Assembly: GCA_028875185.1 (NCBI GenBank)
Contig: JAPPFH010000127.1
Span: 17,163-81,162 of the forward strand
Length of the DNA: 64,000 bases
DNA from: Chloroflexota bacterium
GTDB taxonomy: Bacteria > Chloroflexota > Anaerolineae > Aggregatilineales > Phototrophicaceae
Direction of reading: 5' to 3'
Shown here: positions 1 to 9,049 of the stretch, piece by piece
Numbering within the stretch: position 1 is the first letter of the stretch
How the letters are laid out: each line of letters begins with the position of its first letter
Program-made: the position numbers and the translations under genes
Notes under the pieces: model-generated
Databases searched by the model: none
The model's input: the letters and a program-made list of their open reading frames with translations, nothing else
Told to the model about the DNA's origin: nothing

Positions 1-858
1 TTAATTGGCGTGGCGCTGCTCGTTGTTGGCTTGGGCTTCAAAGTGGCGGTCGTGCCCTTTCACATGTGGACGCCCGATGTCTACGAAGGGGCGCCGACGC
101 CAGTGACCGCTTTCATGAGTGTGACGGCGAAGGTCGGCGGCTTTGCGGCGCTGCTGCGCGTTTTAGTAACCGGACTATCCGTGCTCGTATTGGCTGAGGG
201 CGGGGCGGCCGTCTGGCAAGCTACCGCTACCATTATCGCCATAGTGACCTTGGTGCTGGGCAACTTCGTCGCGATATCGCAGCGCAATCTCAAGCGAATG
301 CTGGCTTACTCGTCGATCGCGCATGCCGGTTATATCATGGTGGCGGTGTCGGCTGCGGGCACGGCAGCGGTCAATGACGCGGCCACGCAGAGCGCGCTCA
401 TTTACATGATGGCATATATGTTCACCAACCTCGGCGCTTTCGCGGTGGTGATGGCGATCGAGCGCGAAGACGGCAGCGGCGGAGAGATTGATGACATCAT
501 CGGTCTGGCGAAGACGCGGCCTCTGATGGCGATGGCGATGACCGTCTTCATGCTCAGCTTGACCGGGGTTCCGCTGACCGCCGGCTTCGTGGGCAAATTC
601 ATGGTCTTCGCTTCCGCTTTGCAGGCGGGCTTGTTCGGCTTGGCGGTTATCGGCGTGTTGACCAGTGTCGTCAGCGCTTTCTACTATGTCCGCGTGATCG
701 TCAATATGTACCTGCGCGATGGCTCGGGCGATCTACAGCCGGCGCTGGAAACACCCTACGTCCGCTGGGCGATTAATATCGCGTTGGCTGGCACCTTAAT
801 CTTCGGCATCTTCTATCCACTGGCGACCAACCTGGTCGGCATGGTCAGCATTGCCTAA
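1..858 (+). CDS. nuoN: NADH-quinone oxidoreductase subunit N (5' end outside window)
   Basis: Proton-pumping, Mrp-antiporter-like membrane subunit of respiratory complex I. The frame is already open at base 1, so roughly the first 200 residues of a family that is usually about 485 residues are missing; 285 codons are visible. The block HMWTPDVYEGAPTPV (visible residues 21-35) and the later SIAHAGYIM and LTGVPLTAGFVGKF segments are typical of NuoN rather than NuoL or NuoM. Many hydrophobic helices follow, and the last residues (LATNLVGMVSIA) are typical of the C-terminal helix. NuoN is usually the last gene of the nuo operon, which fits the unrelated transporter gene that follows after about 110 bases. 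Confidence 0.93.
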   Translation, partial: LIGVALLVVGLGFKVAVVPFHMWTPDVYEGAPTPVTAFMSVTAKVGGFAALLRVLVTGLSVLVLAEGGAAVWQATATIIAIVTLVLGNFVAISQRNLKRMLAYSSIAHAGYIMVAVSAAGTAAVNDAATQSALIYMMAYMFTNLGAFAVVMAIEREDGSGGEIDDIIGLAKTRPLMAMAMTVFMLSLTGVPLTAGFVGKFMVFASALQAGLFGLAVIGVLTSVVSAFYYVRVIVNMYLRDGSGDLQPALETPYVRWAINIALAGTLIFGIFYPLATNLVGMVSIA

Positions 859-967
859 GGGGCGCCGGCATCCAGCCACAACAGCACGGGGTTGAGCATT
901 CGCTCGCCTCGTTTTCTTTTCCCGAAAGATTCGTTATCATGAGCTTACGCTTTTCAGCCGAGCGATT

Positions 968-1885
968 ATGACACGCAGCGAACGAGAAGGCTTCCTCTGG
1001 ATCATTTTGGCGGCGGCGGGTTTCTCCGTCATGCCGTCCATGGTGAAGCTGATCTACCTGCATTCGTCCTTTGCGCCCATTGATATCGCCATTTGGCGCT
1101 TCGTGATTGCCGCCCCGCTGATGTGGGCGCTGGCGCTCTTCGGGCGTCGGACCGCAGTCAGCGCCCCGGGCGAACAGCTGCCACTCGCGCGACTGCTCAT
1201 CATCGGCGTCTTCATTGCCGCCGCCGTGATGGCGGCATTCTTCTCCTTGGAACGGCTGCCGGGCAGCACTTATATTGTGCTGCTCTATTCTTATCCAGCG
1301 ATGGTCGCGCTGCTCTTGCGCCTTCTGGGTGATAGAATTCATGCGCGAACATGGATCGCCCTCGGATTGGCGCTGGTCGGCGTGGCGCTGACTGTGCCAA
1401 AATTCGGGTCCGCCGCAGACGCCGACTTGCTTGGCGTCGGTTTGGCGCTGCTCAATGCGGCAGTCATCGCGGTTTATTACCTGCTTACGCGGCGCGCGCT
1501 TGAGGGCGTAGTTGATGTAACTCGCGCGAGCGCCGTCATGATGATCGGCACGTTTATCATCATGCTCTTTCTCATTCCAATGCGGGGGCTGCAATTTCCG
1601 CAAAATCCGCTCACTGTCGTCCTGCTGGTCGGCATTGGGATATTTGGTACGGTCTTGCCCGTTGTCGGCGTGAATATCGCTGTACAGCGGATCGGCGCGG
1701 CGCAAGCATCCTTGGCCAGCACGGTCGAGCCAATTATGTCGATGATTGTGTCGATGTTGATTTTGGGCGAGGTGATATTCGCCTTGCAGTGGCTGGGCGC
1801 GGCGCTCATTGTCGGCAGCGTGATCGTGCTTCAGTTGCGGCCGCGCAACCGCATCGACCTCAGTATCGCTCATGAAGCAGGATAA
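968..1885 (+). CDS. EamA/DMT-family transporter
   Basis: A 305-residue integral membrane protein of the drug/metabolite transporter superfamily. About ten hydrophobic helices can be counted, arranged as two EamA repeats (about residues 10-140 and 155-290). The second repeat ends with the usual pattern of a helix after ASLASTVEPIMSMIVSMLIL, where the conserved P-E motif of EamA proteins is visible as TVEPI. Such proteins export or import small metabolites in the inner membrane; the substrate cannot be told from sequence. The gene is followed closely by a small membrane protein gene and may be co-transcribed with it and the YbaK-like gene. Confidence 0.85.
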   Translation: MTRSEREGFLWIILAAAGFSVMPSMVKLIYLHSSFAPIDIAIWRFVIAAPLMWALALFGRRTAVSAPGEQLPLARLLIIGVFIAAAVMAAFFSLERLPGSTYIVLLYSYPAMVALLLRLLGDRIHARTWIALGLALVGVALTVPKFGSAADADLLGVGLALLNAAVIAVYYLLTRRALEGVVDVTRASAVMMIGTFIIMLFLIPMRGLQFPQNPLTVVLLVGIGIFGTVLPVVGVNIAVQRIGAAQASLASTVEPIMSMIVSMLILGEVIFALQWLGAALIVGSVIVLQLRPRNRIDLSIAHEAG

Positions 1886-1895
1886 GGTTAGCGGA

Positions 1896-2423
1896 ATGTC
1901 ATACTCCGACCAGCTCCCAAATGAAGTGCTCGCCGATATCAGACGCAACCGTGAAGGCAGATTGTCGTCGCGGCAGCGCGTCGAGTTGGTGACCGAGCCG
2001 CTGGCGACGCTGCTTCTGCTGTCCGTGCCCCTGATCTTGATCGCCGGGCGATATGGACCCGCCGGGCGCGCCTTCGTGCTGATCTTGGTCGCCGGCTTCG
2101 CGCTGACCATCGTTATGCGCGCCTGGCGTTTCGCTCGCGTCAAGCTCTATTATCGCGTCCTATTTGCCGAGCGGTTGAACGCGCGTTGGATGTTTTGGCG
2201 CAAGACAACCTTGGCTGATAAAACCGGCGAGCCAGTACGATTCGATCACCGGCTGTCGCGCAAGCTCAAGATAAAGCCCGATCAATCCCTGCACGTATAT
2301 TACATTGAGGCGGCGGGACGCCGGATCATGCTCAACATGACGCCGCGCGATCATCCGCAGTCCGACCTGGCCGAGCCCAGCGACAACTTTACTTATGCTG
2401 GCGGGGTGCTCTATGCCGACTGA
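1896..2423 (+). CDS. Small membrane protein of unknown function
   Basis: About 175 residues; I do not recognise the family. Residues about 35-85 form two adjacent hydrophobic segments (PLATLLLLSVPLILIAG and AFVLILVAGFALTIVM), preceded by a polar N-terminus rich in Arg and followed by a basic, presumably cytoplasmic, C-terminal region of about 100 residues with alternating hydrophobic strands. I chose the ATG at 1896 because it lies 10 bases after the eamA stop and has AAGG upstream; an in-frame ATG at 1872 would overlap eamA by 14 bases. It ends overlapping the start of the YbaK-like gene, which suggests translational coupling. Confidence 0.7.
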   Translation: MSYSDQLPNEVLADIRRNREGRLSSRQRVELVTEPLATLLLLSVPLILIAGRYGPAGRAFVLILVAGFALTIVMRAWRFARVKLYYRVLFAERLNARWMFWRKTTLADKTGEPVRFDHRLSRKLKIKPDQSLHVYYIEAAGRRIMLNMTPRDHPQSDLAEPSDNFTYAGGVLYAD

Positions 2424-2943
2424 ATATGTTGGCCTCGCCACCCAACATGCGGCGGAGCTCGTCGCCTTCGGCGTGGCGCAAGTACAAGCGGCGCTTGCGC
2501 AACTGCAGCTCGGCATCAAGATCATGGAGTTCGATTCTTCGACCGCCACATCTCAGCAAGCGGCTGACAATGTCGGATGCGAACTGGGGCAGATCGTCAA
2601 GAGCTTGGGATTCATGATTGACAAGACGACGCCGGCGCTTGTATTGACCGCCGGCGATCGGTCGATTGACGAACGCAAGCTGGCGGCGCTTTACCGCGTC
2701 GGGCGTAAGAAAGCGCGCATGATGACTGCCGACCAATGCTTGGCTATCCTCGGCTACGCGCCCGGCGGCGTCCCGCCAATCGCGCATCGCACGGGTGGCT
2801 TCACCGTGTATCTGGACGAATCGCTCAGGCGCTATGAAACGGTCTACGCCGCCGCTGGCGCCGCCAACGCAATCTTCCCCGTTCCATTGTCCGTTCTGCA
2901 GGAAGTGACGGGCGGAAAATTTGCCGATGTGGTCAGATCTTGA
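2413..2943 (+). CDS. YbaK/EbsC-family aminoacyl-tRNA deacylase
   Basis: A 176-residue single-domain protein of the YbaK/ProRS INS editing-domain family, which hydrolyses mischarged aminoacyl-tRNAs in trans. The family pattern is seen in the segment with SQQAADNVGCELGQIVKSL (residues about 45-65), then the conserved Lys in that helix, LVLTAGDRSIDERKL, and the glycine/proline-rich GYAPGGVPPIAH loop that builds the substrate pocket. ATG at 2413 with GGGGTG just upstream is preferred; ATG at 2395 would add six residues. The start overlaps the stop of the preceding membrane protein gene by 11 bases. Whether it acts on Cys-tRNA(Pro), Ala-tRNA(Pro) or another substrate cannot be decided. Confidence 0.85.
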   Translation: MPTEYVGLATQHAAELVAFGVAQVQAALAQLQLGIKIMEFDSSTATSQQAADNVGCELGQIVKSLGFMIDKTTPALVLTAGDRSIDERKLAALYRVGRKKARMMTADQCLAILGYAPGGVPPIAHRTGGFTVYLDESLRRYETVYAAAGAANAIFPVPLSVLQEVTGGKFADVVRS

Positions 2944-2970
2944 CGACCACTCCTCGCTGGCGCGCCGTCG

Positions 2971-5900
2971 TTAGTGATCGAAAGCGCCGACCAGGCTGAT
3001 TTTGTCTTCCAGTTGTTCCAGTGTTTCCAGCAATCGTTCTTGCCAAAGGTCTTCCGCTGCCGATATCTGCACTTCGGTACGCGTTACAGCCACGCCGTCG
3101 CCAAGTGTAAGCGCCAATAGATCGCGGTTTATGGTGGCGAGGAAGGGCAGCTTGATGCGAACCCGCTCTCGTGGCATTAAGACGTGCGTGGCGTGAATCG
3201 CCAGCGCCAAGACCTTGACCCGTATTTGATAGAGCAGCCCTTCGACGGCCGCCGGCAGCGGACCAAAGCGGTCTGTCAACTCCGCCTGCATAAGATCAAC
3301 CTCGTCGTTGCGCTTGATATTGCCGATGCGGCGATAAAGCTGAAGGCGTAAAGCCATCTCCGGGATCCAATCGGTCGGGAGGTAGGCTGGCAGCGGCAGA
3401 TCAATGATGAGCCGCTCGCGCGCCGAGGCCGGCGCCATGCCGGGACCGCCCTCGGCTGCGTCGCCCCGTTGATCTTTCACCGCCTGCTGAAGCATCTCGG
3501 TGTAAAGATGCAAGCCGACGCTGGCGATATGCCCCGATTGGCGCGTGCTGAGTATATCGCCGCTGCCCCGCATCTCGAGGTCGCGAATGGCGATTTGGAA
3601 GCCGGCGCCGAGCTGCGCGTTCTCCGCCAATGTCTCCAGACGCGTTCGCGCTTCTTCAGTTAGTGTGCCGGGCCCATGAAAGAAGTAGGCGTAGGCCTGC
3701 TGTGCCGAGCGCCCGACGCGCCCGCGCAACTGATAGAGCTGCGCCACGCCAAAGTGATCAGCGCGATCCACAATCAACGTATTGACGCGCGGCATATCGA
3801 TGCCGTTTTCGATGATTGATGTGGAAATCAAGATATCGTATTCGCCGCGAGTGAACTCGGACATGACCTTTTCAAGCGCGCGCGGCGCCATCTGCCCATG
3901 CGCGATCGCAAGCGTGGCTTCCGGCACGATGCGCTCAATTCTGTTGCGAATGATATGGATCGACCGCACGCGATTGTGCACGACGAAAATCTGTCCGCCG
4001 CGCTCAAGCTCGCGCATGATCGCCAGCCGCGCGAGCTTGTCATCCCAGGAACCCACCTGGGTGATCACCGGCAAGCGCTCTTCCGGCGGCGACTGGATCA
4101 TGCTGATGTCGCGGATGCCGCTCAGGCTAAGATAGAGTGTGCGCGGGATCGGCGTCGCCGTCAGCGTAAGGATATCGATGCGCGCGCGCAGCTTCTTGAA
4201 ATGCTCCTTGTGCTTGACGCCGAAGCGCTGTTCCTCGTCGATGATCATCAAGCCCAGCTGCTTGAAGCGAATATCGGCTGATAGCAGGCGGTGCGTGCCG
4301 ATAATGATATCGACTTCGCCGCTGGCCAGGCGGTCAGTGATCTTCTTCTGCTGCGCCTTGGTGCGAAATCGGGAAAGCATTTCGATCACTACAGGAAAAG
4401 CCGACAGGCGCGATTTGAAGTTGTCGAAATGCTGCTGCGCCAGCACGGTGGTTGGCACCAGCACGGCAACTTGCGCGCCATCCTGCACCGCTTTGAAGGC
4501 GGCGCGCAAGGCGACCTCAGTCTTGCCAAAGCCAACATCGCCGCAGACCAGGCGATCCATCGGCTTGCCGCTACGCATATCAGCTTTGACCTCTTGTATC
4601 ACGCGCAGCTGATCTTCGGTTTCGACGAAGGCGAAGCCGGCTTCCATCTCATGTTGCCAGGCGCTGTCCGGGCTGAAAACGAAACCCTTCGCCTGGGCGC
4701 GCCGGCTGTAGACTTCCAGCAGCTCCTTCGCTTCTTCTTCGGCGTTGCGCTGCGCTTTGTCGCGCGCTTTGATCCACTGATCAGGCTTGCCCAGTTGATT
4801 GAGCTTGGGCGCTGTCTCTTCCGCGCCGACATAACGCGAGAGCCGGTCGGCTTGGTGGATCGGCACATAAATTGTGTCGCCGTCTCTATACTCGATCAGC
4901 AAATACTCGCGCTCCGTTGCATTGACCGTGCGGTGGCGCATGCCCATGAAGCGGCCAATGCCGTAATCGACATGCACGACATGGGCGCCGATCTCCCAAT
5001 CCGCATACGATGTATCGGCAGCGGAGCTGGCGCGCGCGCCTTTCGCTTCTACCCGCCGCCGCGGCTCCGGGCGCGTCCAACCAAATATCTCGGCATCGGT
5101 GATGAAGTGCAAGGCGCCATCGTCGCTAGCCAGCGACCAGCCCTCAGCGGCGGATCCGCGCACGAAGCGCATCGACGCGGGCGGCGGCGCTGCGTCGATA
5201 ACCTCGACCGTCGGAATGATGGCGGAGGCATCCTGCTCATACCAAAGATTCGCCAATCGTTCCACCTGTTCGGTGATGATCACCGCCCGATCACCGCGAT
5301 TGCGCAGCTTGCGCACACGATTCAGCATCGGGCGCAACTGCCCGCCAAAACGCTCGCCTGGCTCGAATATCCGCGCGGCTTCGTCCGCCGGCAGGTTGGA
5401 AAGCGCGATGCGCGGATGTCGATTGAGGCGAGGCTCGTCGTCTTTCCAGCGAAGGTAGGGCTTGGGATGGTCGGGCGATATCTGTGAGGACGATAACGCA
5501 TCAAAGCGATTCTCATCGGCCGTCTCGGCGATTTCCTCTGCGGTCGATCGCAGCAATTCGGGGTCTTCCAGCACAATCAGCGCGTTTGCCGGCGCATAAT
5601 CCAGCAGGCTGGCGGGGGCCTCATACAGATACGGCAAGTAATGTTCGAGGCGCGCGAAGGCGCTGCCCTGCTGCAGCGACTCGATATCGGCGCTCAGGCT
5701 GGTGGATTGCGCGCCGCCGTTGTTACGCGCATTCAGCCATCGCTCGAGTTTAGCGCCGAGCGGCGGCGTCAGGTACGGAAGCGCCTCCCGCGCCGGCACG
5801 ATTCGCGCGGACTCCACGCGCCGGATGCTGCGCTGATCGCCCGGGTTGAAATGACGCAGGCTTTCAATTTCGTCGTCAAAGAACTCGATGCGCAGGGGAT

Positions 5901-6489
5901 GCTGGCTCGCCAGGGGATAAATATCCAGTATGCCGCCGCGCCGGCTGAATGTGCCCGGCTCGATCACGACTGTCGCCGGTTCATAGCCCATGCCGATCCA
6001 ACGCAGAATAAGCGGCTCCATTTGATAGCGCTGGCCGACTGAGAGCGCGATCGTCGCGGCGTGGAAACTCGCTGGTGGGAGCGTCGCCTGTATCAGGGCG
6101 CGTGTAGACGCGATGACAATAGGATTCCGCTCGCCGTTTGCGTTGACCAGGACGGACAGCGCGTCAATGCGATTGCGGATGACACTGGCGTCCCAAGGCG
6201 CGCGATCGTAGAGCAACGCGGACGGTTCGGCAAAGCGATACAGGCGCGCGCCATCCTCAAGCCATAGCGGCGCCTGTTCGCTGACATTATAGGCTCGGCG
6301 CGCGGCGGCCGTCAGAAAGATTATGGGACCGTCCCAGTCGGACGCCAGCGCCGCCAGCAAATAGGGACGCGCCGAACGGACAATGTCGAACGCGATGTTA
6401 GCATTCTTGTCCGCCAGTTGGGCGAGCAGGCGCTGGTAGCTCCTGCCTTGGCGCAGGACGCCTAGCAGACCCGAGAGATGCTGCGACAT
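2971..6489 (-). CDS. mfd: Transcription-repair coupling factor
   Basis: An 1172-residue SF2 DNA translocase that removes RNA polymerase stalled at DNA lesions and recruits UvrA. The N-terminal third is UvrB-like. A CarD-type RNA polymerase interaction domain begins near residue 500 (HVDYGIGRF). The helicase core has Walker A GDVGFGKTEVAL near residue 650, the DEEQRFGVKHKE motif II near 750, TLTATPIPRTL, and a second RecA lobe with VDRADHFGVAQLYQLRGRVGRS; the TRCF C-terminal domain closes the protein. Length matches the family. A TATACT box with an upstream TGA lies about 40 bases before the ATG on the same strand. The gene is divergent from the hydrolase gene at 6641. Confidence 0.97.
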   Translation of the reverse strand: MSQHLSGLLGVLRQGRSYQRLLAQLADKNANIAFDIVRSARPYLLAALASDWDGPIIFLTAAARRAYNVSEQAPLWLEDGARLYRFAEPSALLYDRAPWDASVIRNRIDALSVLVNANGERNPIVIASTRALIQATLPPASFHAATIALSVGQRYQMEPLILRWIGMGYEPATVVIEPGTFSRRGGILDIYPLASQHPLRIEFFDDEIESLRHFNPGDQRSIRRVESARIVPAREALPYLTPPLGAKLERWLNARNNGGAQSTSLSADIESLQQGSAFARLEHYLPYLYEAPASLLDYAPANALIVLEDPELLRSTAEEIAETADENRFDALSSSQISPDHPKPYLRWKDDEPRLNRHPRIALSNLPADEAARIFEPGERFGGQLRPMLNRVRKLRNRGDRAVIITEQVERLANLWYEQDASAIIPTVEVIDAAPPPASMRFVRGSAAEGWSLASDDGALHFITDAEIFGWTRPEPRRRVEAKGARASSAADTSYADWEIGAHVVHVDYGIGRFMGMRHRTVNATEREYLLIEYRDGDTIYVPIHQADRLSRYVGAEETAPKLNQLGKPDQWIKARDKAQRNAEEEAKELLEVYSRRAQAKGFVFSPDSAWQHEMEAGFAFVETEDQLRVIQEVKADMRSGKPMDRLVCGDVGFGKTEVALRAAFKAVQDGAQVAVLVPTTVLAQQHFDNFKSRLSAFPVVIEMLSRFRTKAQQKKITDRLASGEVDIIIGTHRLLSADIRFKQLGLMIIDEEQRFGVKHKEHFKKLRARIDILTLTATPIPRTLYLSLSGIRDISMIQSPPEERLPVITQVGSWDDKLARLAIMRELERGGQIFVVHNRVRSIHIIRNRIERIVPEATLAIAHGQMAPRALEKVMSEFTRGEYDILISTSIIENGIDMPRVNTLIVDRADHFGVAQLYQLRGRVGRSAQQAYAYFFHGPGTLTEEARTRLETLAENAQLGAGFQIAIRDLEMRGSGDILSTRQSGHIASVGLHLYTEMLQQAVKDQRGDAAEGGPGMAPASARERLIIDLPLPAYLPTDWIPEMALRLQLYRRIGNIKRNDEVDLMQAELTDRFGPLPAAVEGLLYQIRVKVLALAIHATHVLMPRERVRIKLPFLATINRDLLALTLGDGVAVTRTEVQISAAEDLWQERLLETLEQLEDKISLVGAFDH

Positions 6490-6525
6490 GTTTGCCTTCG
6501 TAAGCGGGATTGATAGCGACGGATT

Positions 6526-6534
6526 AGTATATCA
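6526..6534 (-). promoter_or_regulatory. Probable extended -10 promoter element of mfd
   Basis: On the minus strand the sequence TGATATACT reads as an extended -10 (TG, one base, TATACT) about 37 bases upstream of the mfd ATG. No good -35 box stands 16-18 bases further upstream, which is common for extended -10 promoters. The same TGATA-ACT type element occurs before ssrA and rpmJ in this window. It is a pattern match only. Confidence 0.45.
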
Positions 6535-6640
6535 GAGCGTATTTTAAGGGAATAGGCATGTTCGGCATTAAGCATTATTGCTGATCTTCGGAGTCCTCGT
6601 GACAGCCGCTTAATGAACCAGCAATTGATGAGGCAAGCCA

Positions 6641-7810
6641 ATGAATTGCGTCTGCGTCAACCGCGCCATGAAGGCAACAGTCGCTGCCCTCTTAGGCTTG
6701 CTCATTGTACTGCGAGCCGCCTTGATTTCGGGGCAGGCTGAAAATATGCTGCCCGCCGCCTGCGAGACGGAGGATCGAAGGGCGCGGAACCGCTTCTATC
6801 AGCGAGGTTTCGCGCCCGATGACTTGAGCGACGATGACCTGTGGCAGCTCTCCGACTTTGCGGCGCAGGGCATCAATCCGGCGCGGATTGAGGAGGGGCT
6901 GGCGCACTTGGCGGAGTCGCCGACGCGGCAGTCGATCATCATTATGCGGAACGGCGCCATCGTCTACGAAGCTTATTTCAACGGCAGCGACGCAGCAGAC
7001 AGCAACAATATCGCCAGCGTCTCCAAGAGTATGCTCTCGGCGCTAGTCGGCATCGCCATTGAGCGGGGCTATTTCGAATCCACCGATGCGCCCATCGCCG
7101 ATTATCTGCCAGCCTATTTTGACGAAGCTGCCGATCCAGGATTGCGTGAATTGACACTGCACCACCTGTTGACGATGACGCACGGGCTGGCTTGGCAAGA
7201 AAATGAAGCCTCGCGCCTGCTGAACCGCAGCGGCGACTGGGTAGCCGATATCCTCAGCCTGCCAATGAGCGGCGAGCCGGGCGCGCGCTTCAATTACAGC
7301 ACCGGCGTCTCGCATGTGATGTCGGCGGTCTTGGCCGAAGCGACCGGGACGAGTGTTTGCGAATTCGCCCACCGTGAGCTGTTTCAGCCGCTGGGCATCG
7401 AAGTTGAATTCTGGGGCGTCGATCCGCAAGGGTATTTCACGGGCGGCCACAGCCTCAACATGACCGCTCGCGAAGTCGCCCGTTTTGGTCAGCTATTCTT
7501 GGACGAGGGCTTCTGGCAGGGGCGGCAGATCGTGCCGGGCTGGTGGGTGGCCGCTTCTACATCGCCGCAGATCGAAATTGGCGCCAATTACGCCGGCTAT
7601 GGTTATTATTGGTGGCTGAACCACATTGCCAGCTACGATATGTATTCAGCGCTGGGCGCGGGCGGGCAGATTCTGCACGTGATCCCCGAAATCAATGTTG
7701 TGATGGTGACCACGCACGGATTCCGCGGCAACCAGCGCGACTACGCCGAAGAAGCCGAGTCCTACGATTTCCTCTGGAATTATCTGATTCCGGCGATCGA
7801 AGACGCCTAA
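6641..7810 (+). CDS. Exported serine hydrolase, beta-lactamase (class C)/PBP4* family
   Basis: A 389-residue protein of the serine beta-lactamase-like family, which includes D,D-peptidases and esterases. The catalytic SxxK motif is SVSK (in NIASVSKSML, about residue 127), the YxN-type motif appears as YST (FNYSTG), and GAGGQ near the C-terminus takes the place of the KTG/HxG triad. A hydrophobic stretch with a positive N-terminus (ATVAALLGLLIVL) ends near Ala, indicating export. The start could be 6641 or the in-frame ATG at 6668, which gives a more usual signal peptide length; neither has a strong ribosome binding site. It faces a second gene of the same superfamily, and the two stop codons overlap. 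Confidence 0.85.
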   Translation: MNCVCVNRAMKATVAALLGLLIVLRAALISGQAENMLPAACETEDRRARNRFYQRGFAPDDLSDDDLWQLSDFAAQGINPARIEEGLAHLAESPTRQSIIIMRNGAIVYEAYFNGSDAADSNNIASVSKSMLSALVGIAIERGYFESTDAPIADYLPAYFDEAADPGLRELTLHHLLTMTHGLAWQENEASRLLNRSGDWVADILSLPMSGEPGARFNYSTGVSHVMSAVLAEATGTSVCEFAHRELFQPLGIEVEFWGVDPQGYFTGGHSLNMTAREVARFGQLFLDEGFWQGRQIVPGWWVAASTSPQIEIGANYAGYGYYWWLNHIASYDMYSALGAGGQILHVIPEINVVMVTTHGFRGNQRDYAEEAESYDFLWNYLIPAIEDA

Positions 7811-9015
7811 TCCACCAGCGCCTGATAGGTTAGCGTGCGGAAATCTTGCTGGAAGGGCAGGGCATTGTCCATCAACTGCGTCATGATGATGCCGACAAGC
7901 TGCTCCTGCGGATCAACCCAGAAATTCGTCGCCGCCGCGCCGCTCCAGCCATAATTGCCGTCCGAATTGAGTACGCCCGTTTGCGCCGCGTCCATGACAA
8001 CATCAAAGCCGAGCCCAAAGCCGCGACCCGGGATTGGGTTCGGTCCAATCGCCAGCGGCAGAAGCGCAGGTTTGATGTGGTTGCGGGTCATGAATTCCAG
8101 CGTTTTGCGGCCGATGATCCGCGCATCGCCGCTTAGGCCTTCGTTCGCGAGCATGTTTGCAAATCGCCAGTAATCGCCGGTTGTTGAGACTAAGCCGCCG
8201 CCGCCCGATGGCGCTAGCGCCGGTTTCGTATAGTCGCGGTAGGGGATATTGGGCGCGCCTTTGTATTCGCGGAAACCGCCATTCTGCGGCAGATGCTGAT
8301 AGAGCTTGGCGAAGCGGCCCCTGTCACCCTCGACAACATGAAAGGCGGTGTCCACCATGCCAAGCGGGCGAAAGATATTCTCCTCGAGATAATCGTCAAA
8401 AGGCATGTCAGCCAGCACTTGCACGAGATAGCCGCAGACATCAGTTGCGATGCTGTAATTCCAGGCGCTGCCGGGCTGGAAGCGCAGCGGCAGCGCCGCC
8501 ATGCCGGTGATTTTCTCTTCTAGCGTTGCCGTCTCACTGCGAAAGATTGAATTACGATACAACTCGTCGATGGGCGTATCGAGGAAAAAGCCATAGCTCA
8601 AGCCGGCGGTGTGCGTGAGCAAGTGATGGATTGTCATCGGCGGATCCTGCGGCGCGAGCTGCTGCCCCAAGTAGCCGAGGCCGCTCAAGACCTTTGTCTT
8701 GCCAAATGCGGGAATGAAATGGCTGACCGGCTGCGGCAACTGGAATTTGCCGCGTTCGTAAAGCTGCATCAGCGCGATGGACGTGATCGGCTTGGTCATG
8801 CTGTAGATGCGGAAGATCGTATCGCGCTCCATCGGCAGCTTGTTCTCGGCATCGCGATAACCGATTGCCTCGAAATGCGCCACTTCTGATTCGCGCGCGA
8901 CCAAGGTCACGAAGCCAGCCACCTCGCCGCGATCGACATAACCCTGCAGATTGACACTGATGTTGTTTAGACGTTCGGCCGAAAACCCGACCGCTTCGGG
9001 CGCAACTTCATTCAT
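7807..9015 (-). CDS. Serine hydrolase, beta-lactamase/esterase family
   Basis: About 402 residues, family of class C beta-lactamase-like esterases (EstB-like). The nucleophile motif is SMTK in FRIYSMTKPITSIALM (about residue 70) and the second motif is YSIATD; the DTAFHV and SGGGGLVSTTGDYWRF segments are typical of this esterase group. The ATG at 9015 is chosen because AGGGG stands eight bases upstream; the longer in-frame extension would run into the pth coding region. No signal peptide is visible with this start, so it is likely cytoplasmic, unlike its convergent neighbour. Confidence 0.85.
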   Translation of the reverse strand: MNEVAPEAVGFSAERLNNISVNLQGYVDRGEVAGFVTLVARESEVAHFEAIGYRDAENKLPMERDTIFRIYSMTKPITSIALMQLYERGKFQLPQPVSHFIPAFGKTKVLSGLGYLGQQLAPQDPPMTIHHLLTHTAGLSYGFFLDTPIDELYRNSIFRSETATLEEKITGMAALPLRFQPGSAWNYSIATDVCGYLVQVLADMPFDDYLEENIFRPLGMVDTAFHVVEGDRGRFAKLYQHLPQNGGFREYKGAPNIPYRDYTKPALAPSGGGGLVSTTGDYWRFANMLANEGLSGDARIIGRKTLEFMTRNHIKPALLPLAIGPNPIPGRGFGLGFDVVMDAAQTGVLNSDGNYGWSGAAATNFWVDPQEQLVGIIMTQLMDNALPFQQDFRTLTYQALVD

Positions 9016-9049
9016 CGCTTTGTACCCCTGTCCTGCGCTGGTGACGCCG

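Noticed and set aside
845-2143. 432-residue open frame on the minus strand opposite eamA
   Set aside because: Composition is Arg/His/Gln-rich and repetitive, typical of the antisense of a GC-rich gene; the plus-strand frame has clear membrane helices and family motifs.
4291-5487. 398-residue frame on the plus strand inside mfd
   Set aside because: Antisense shadow of a highly conserved helicase gene; no recognisable domain and no ribosome binding site.
7807-7810. Overlap of two convergent stop codons as a sign of assembly error
   Set aside because: Both proteins are full length and end normally; tail-to-tail overlaps of four bases are common.
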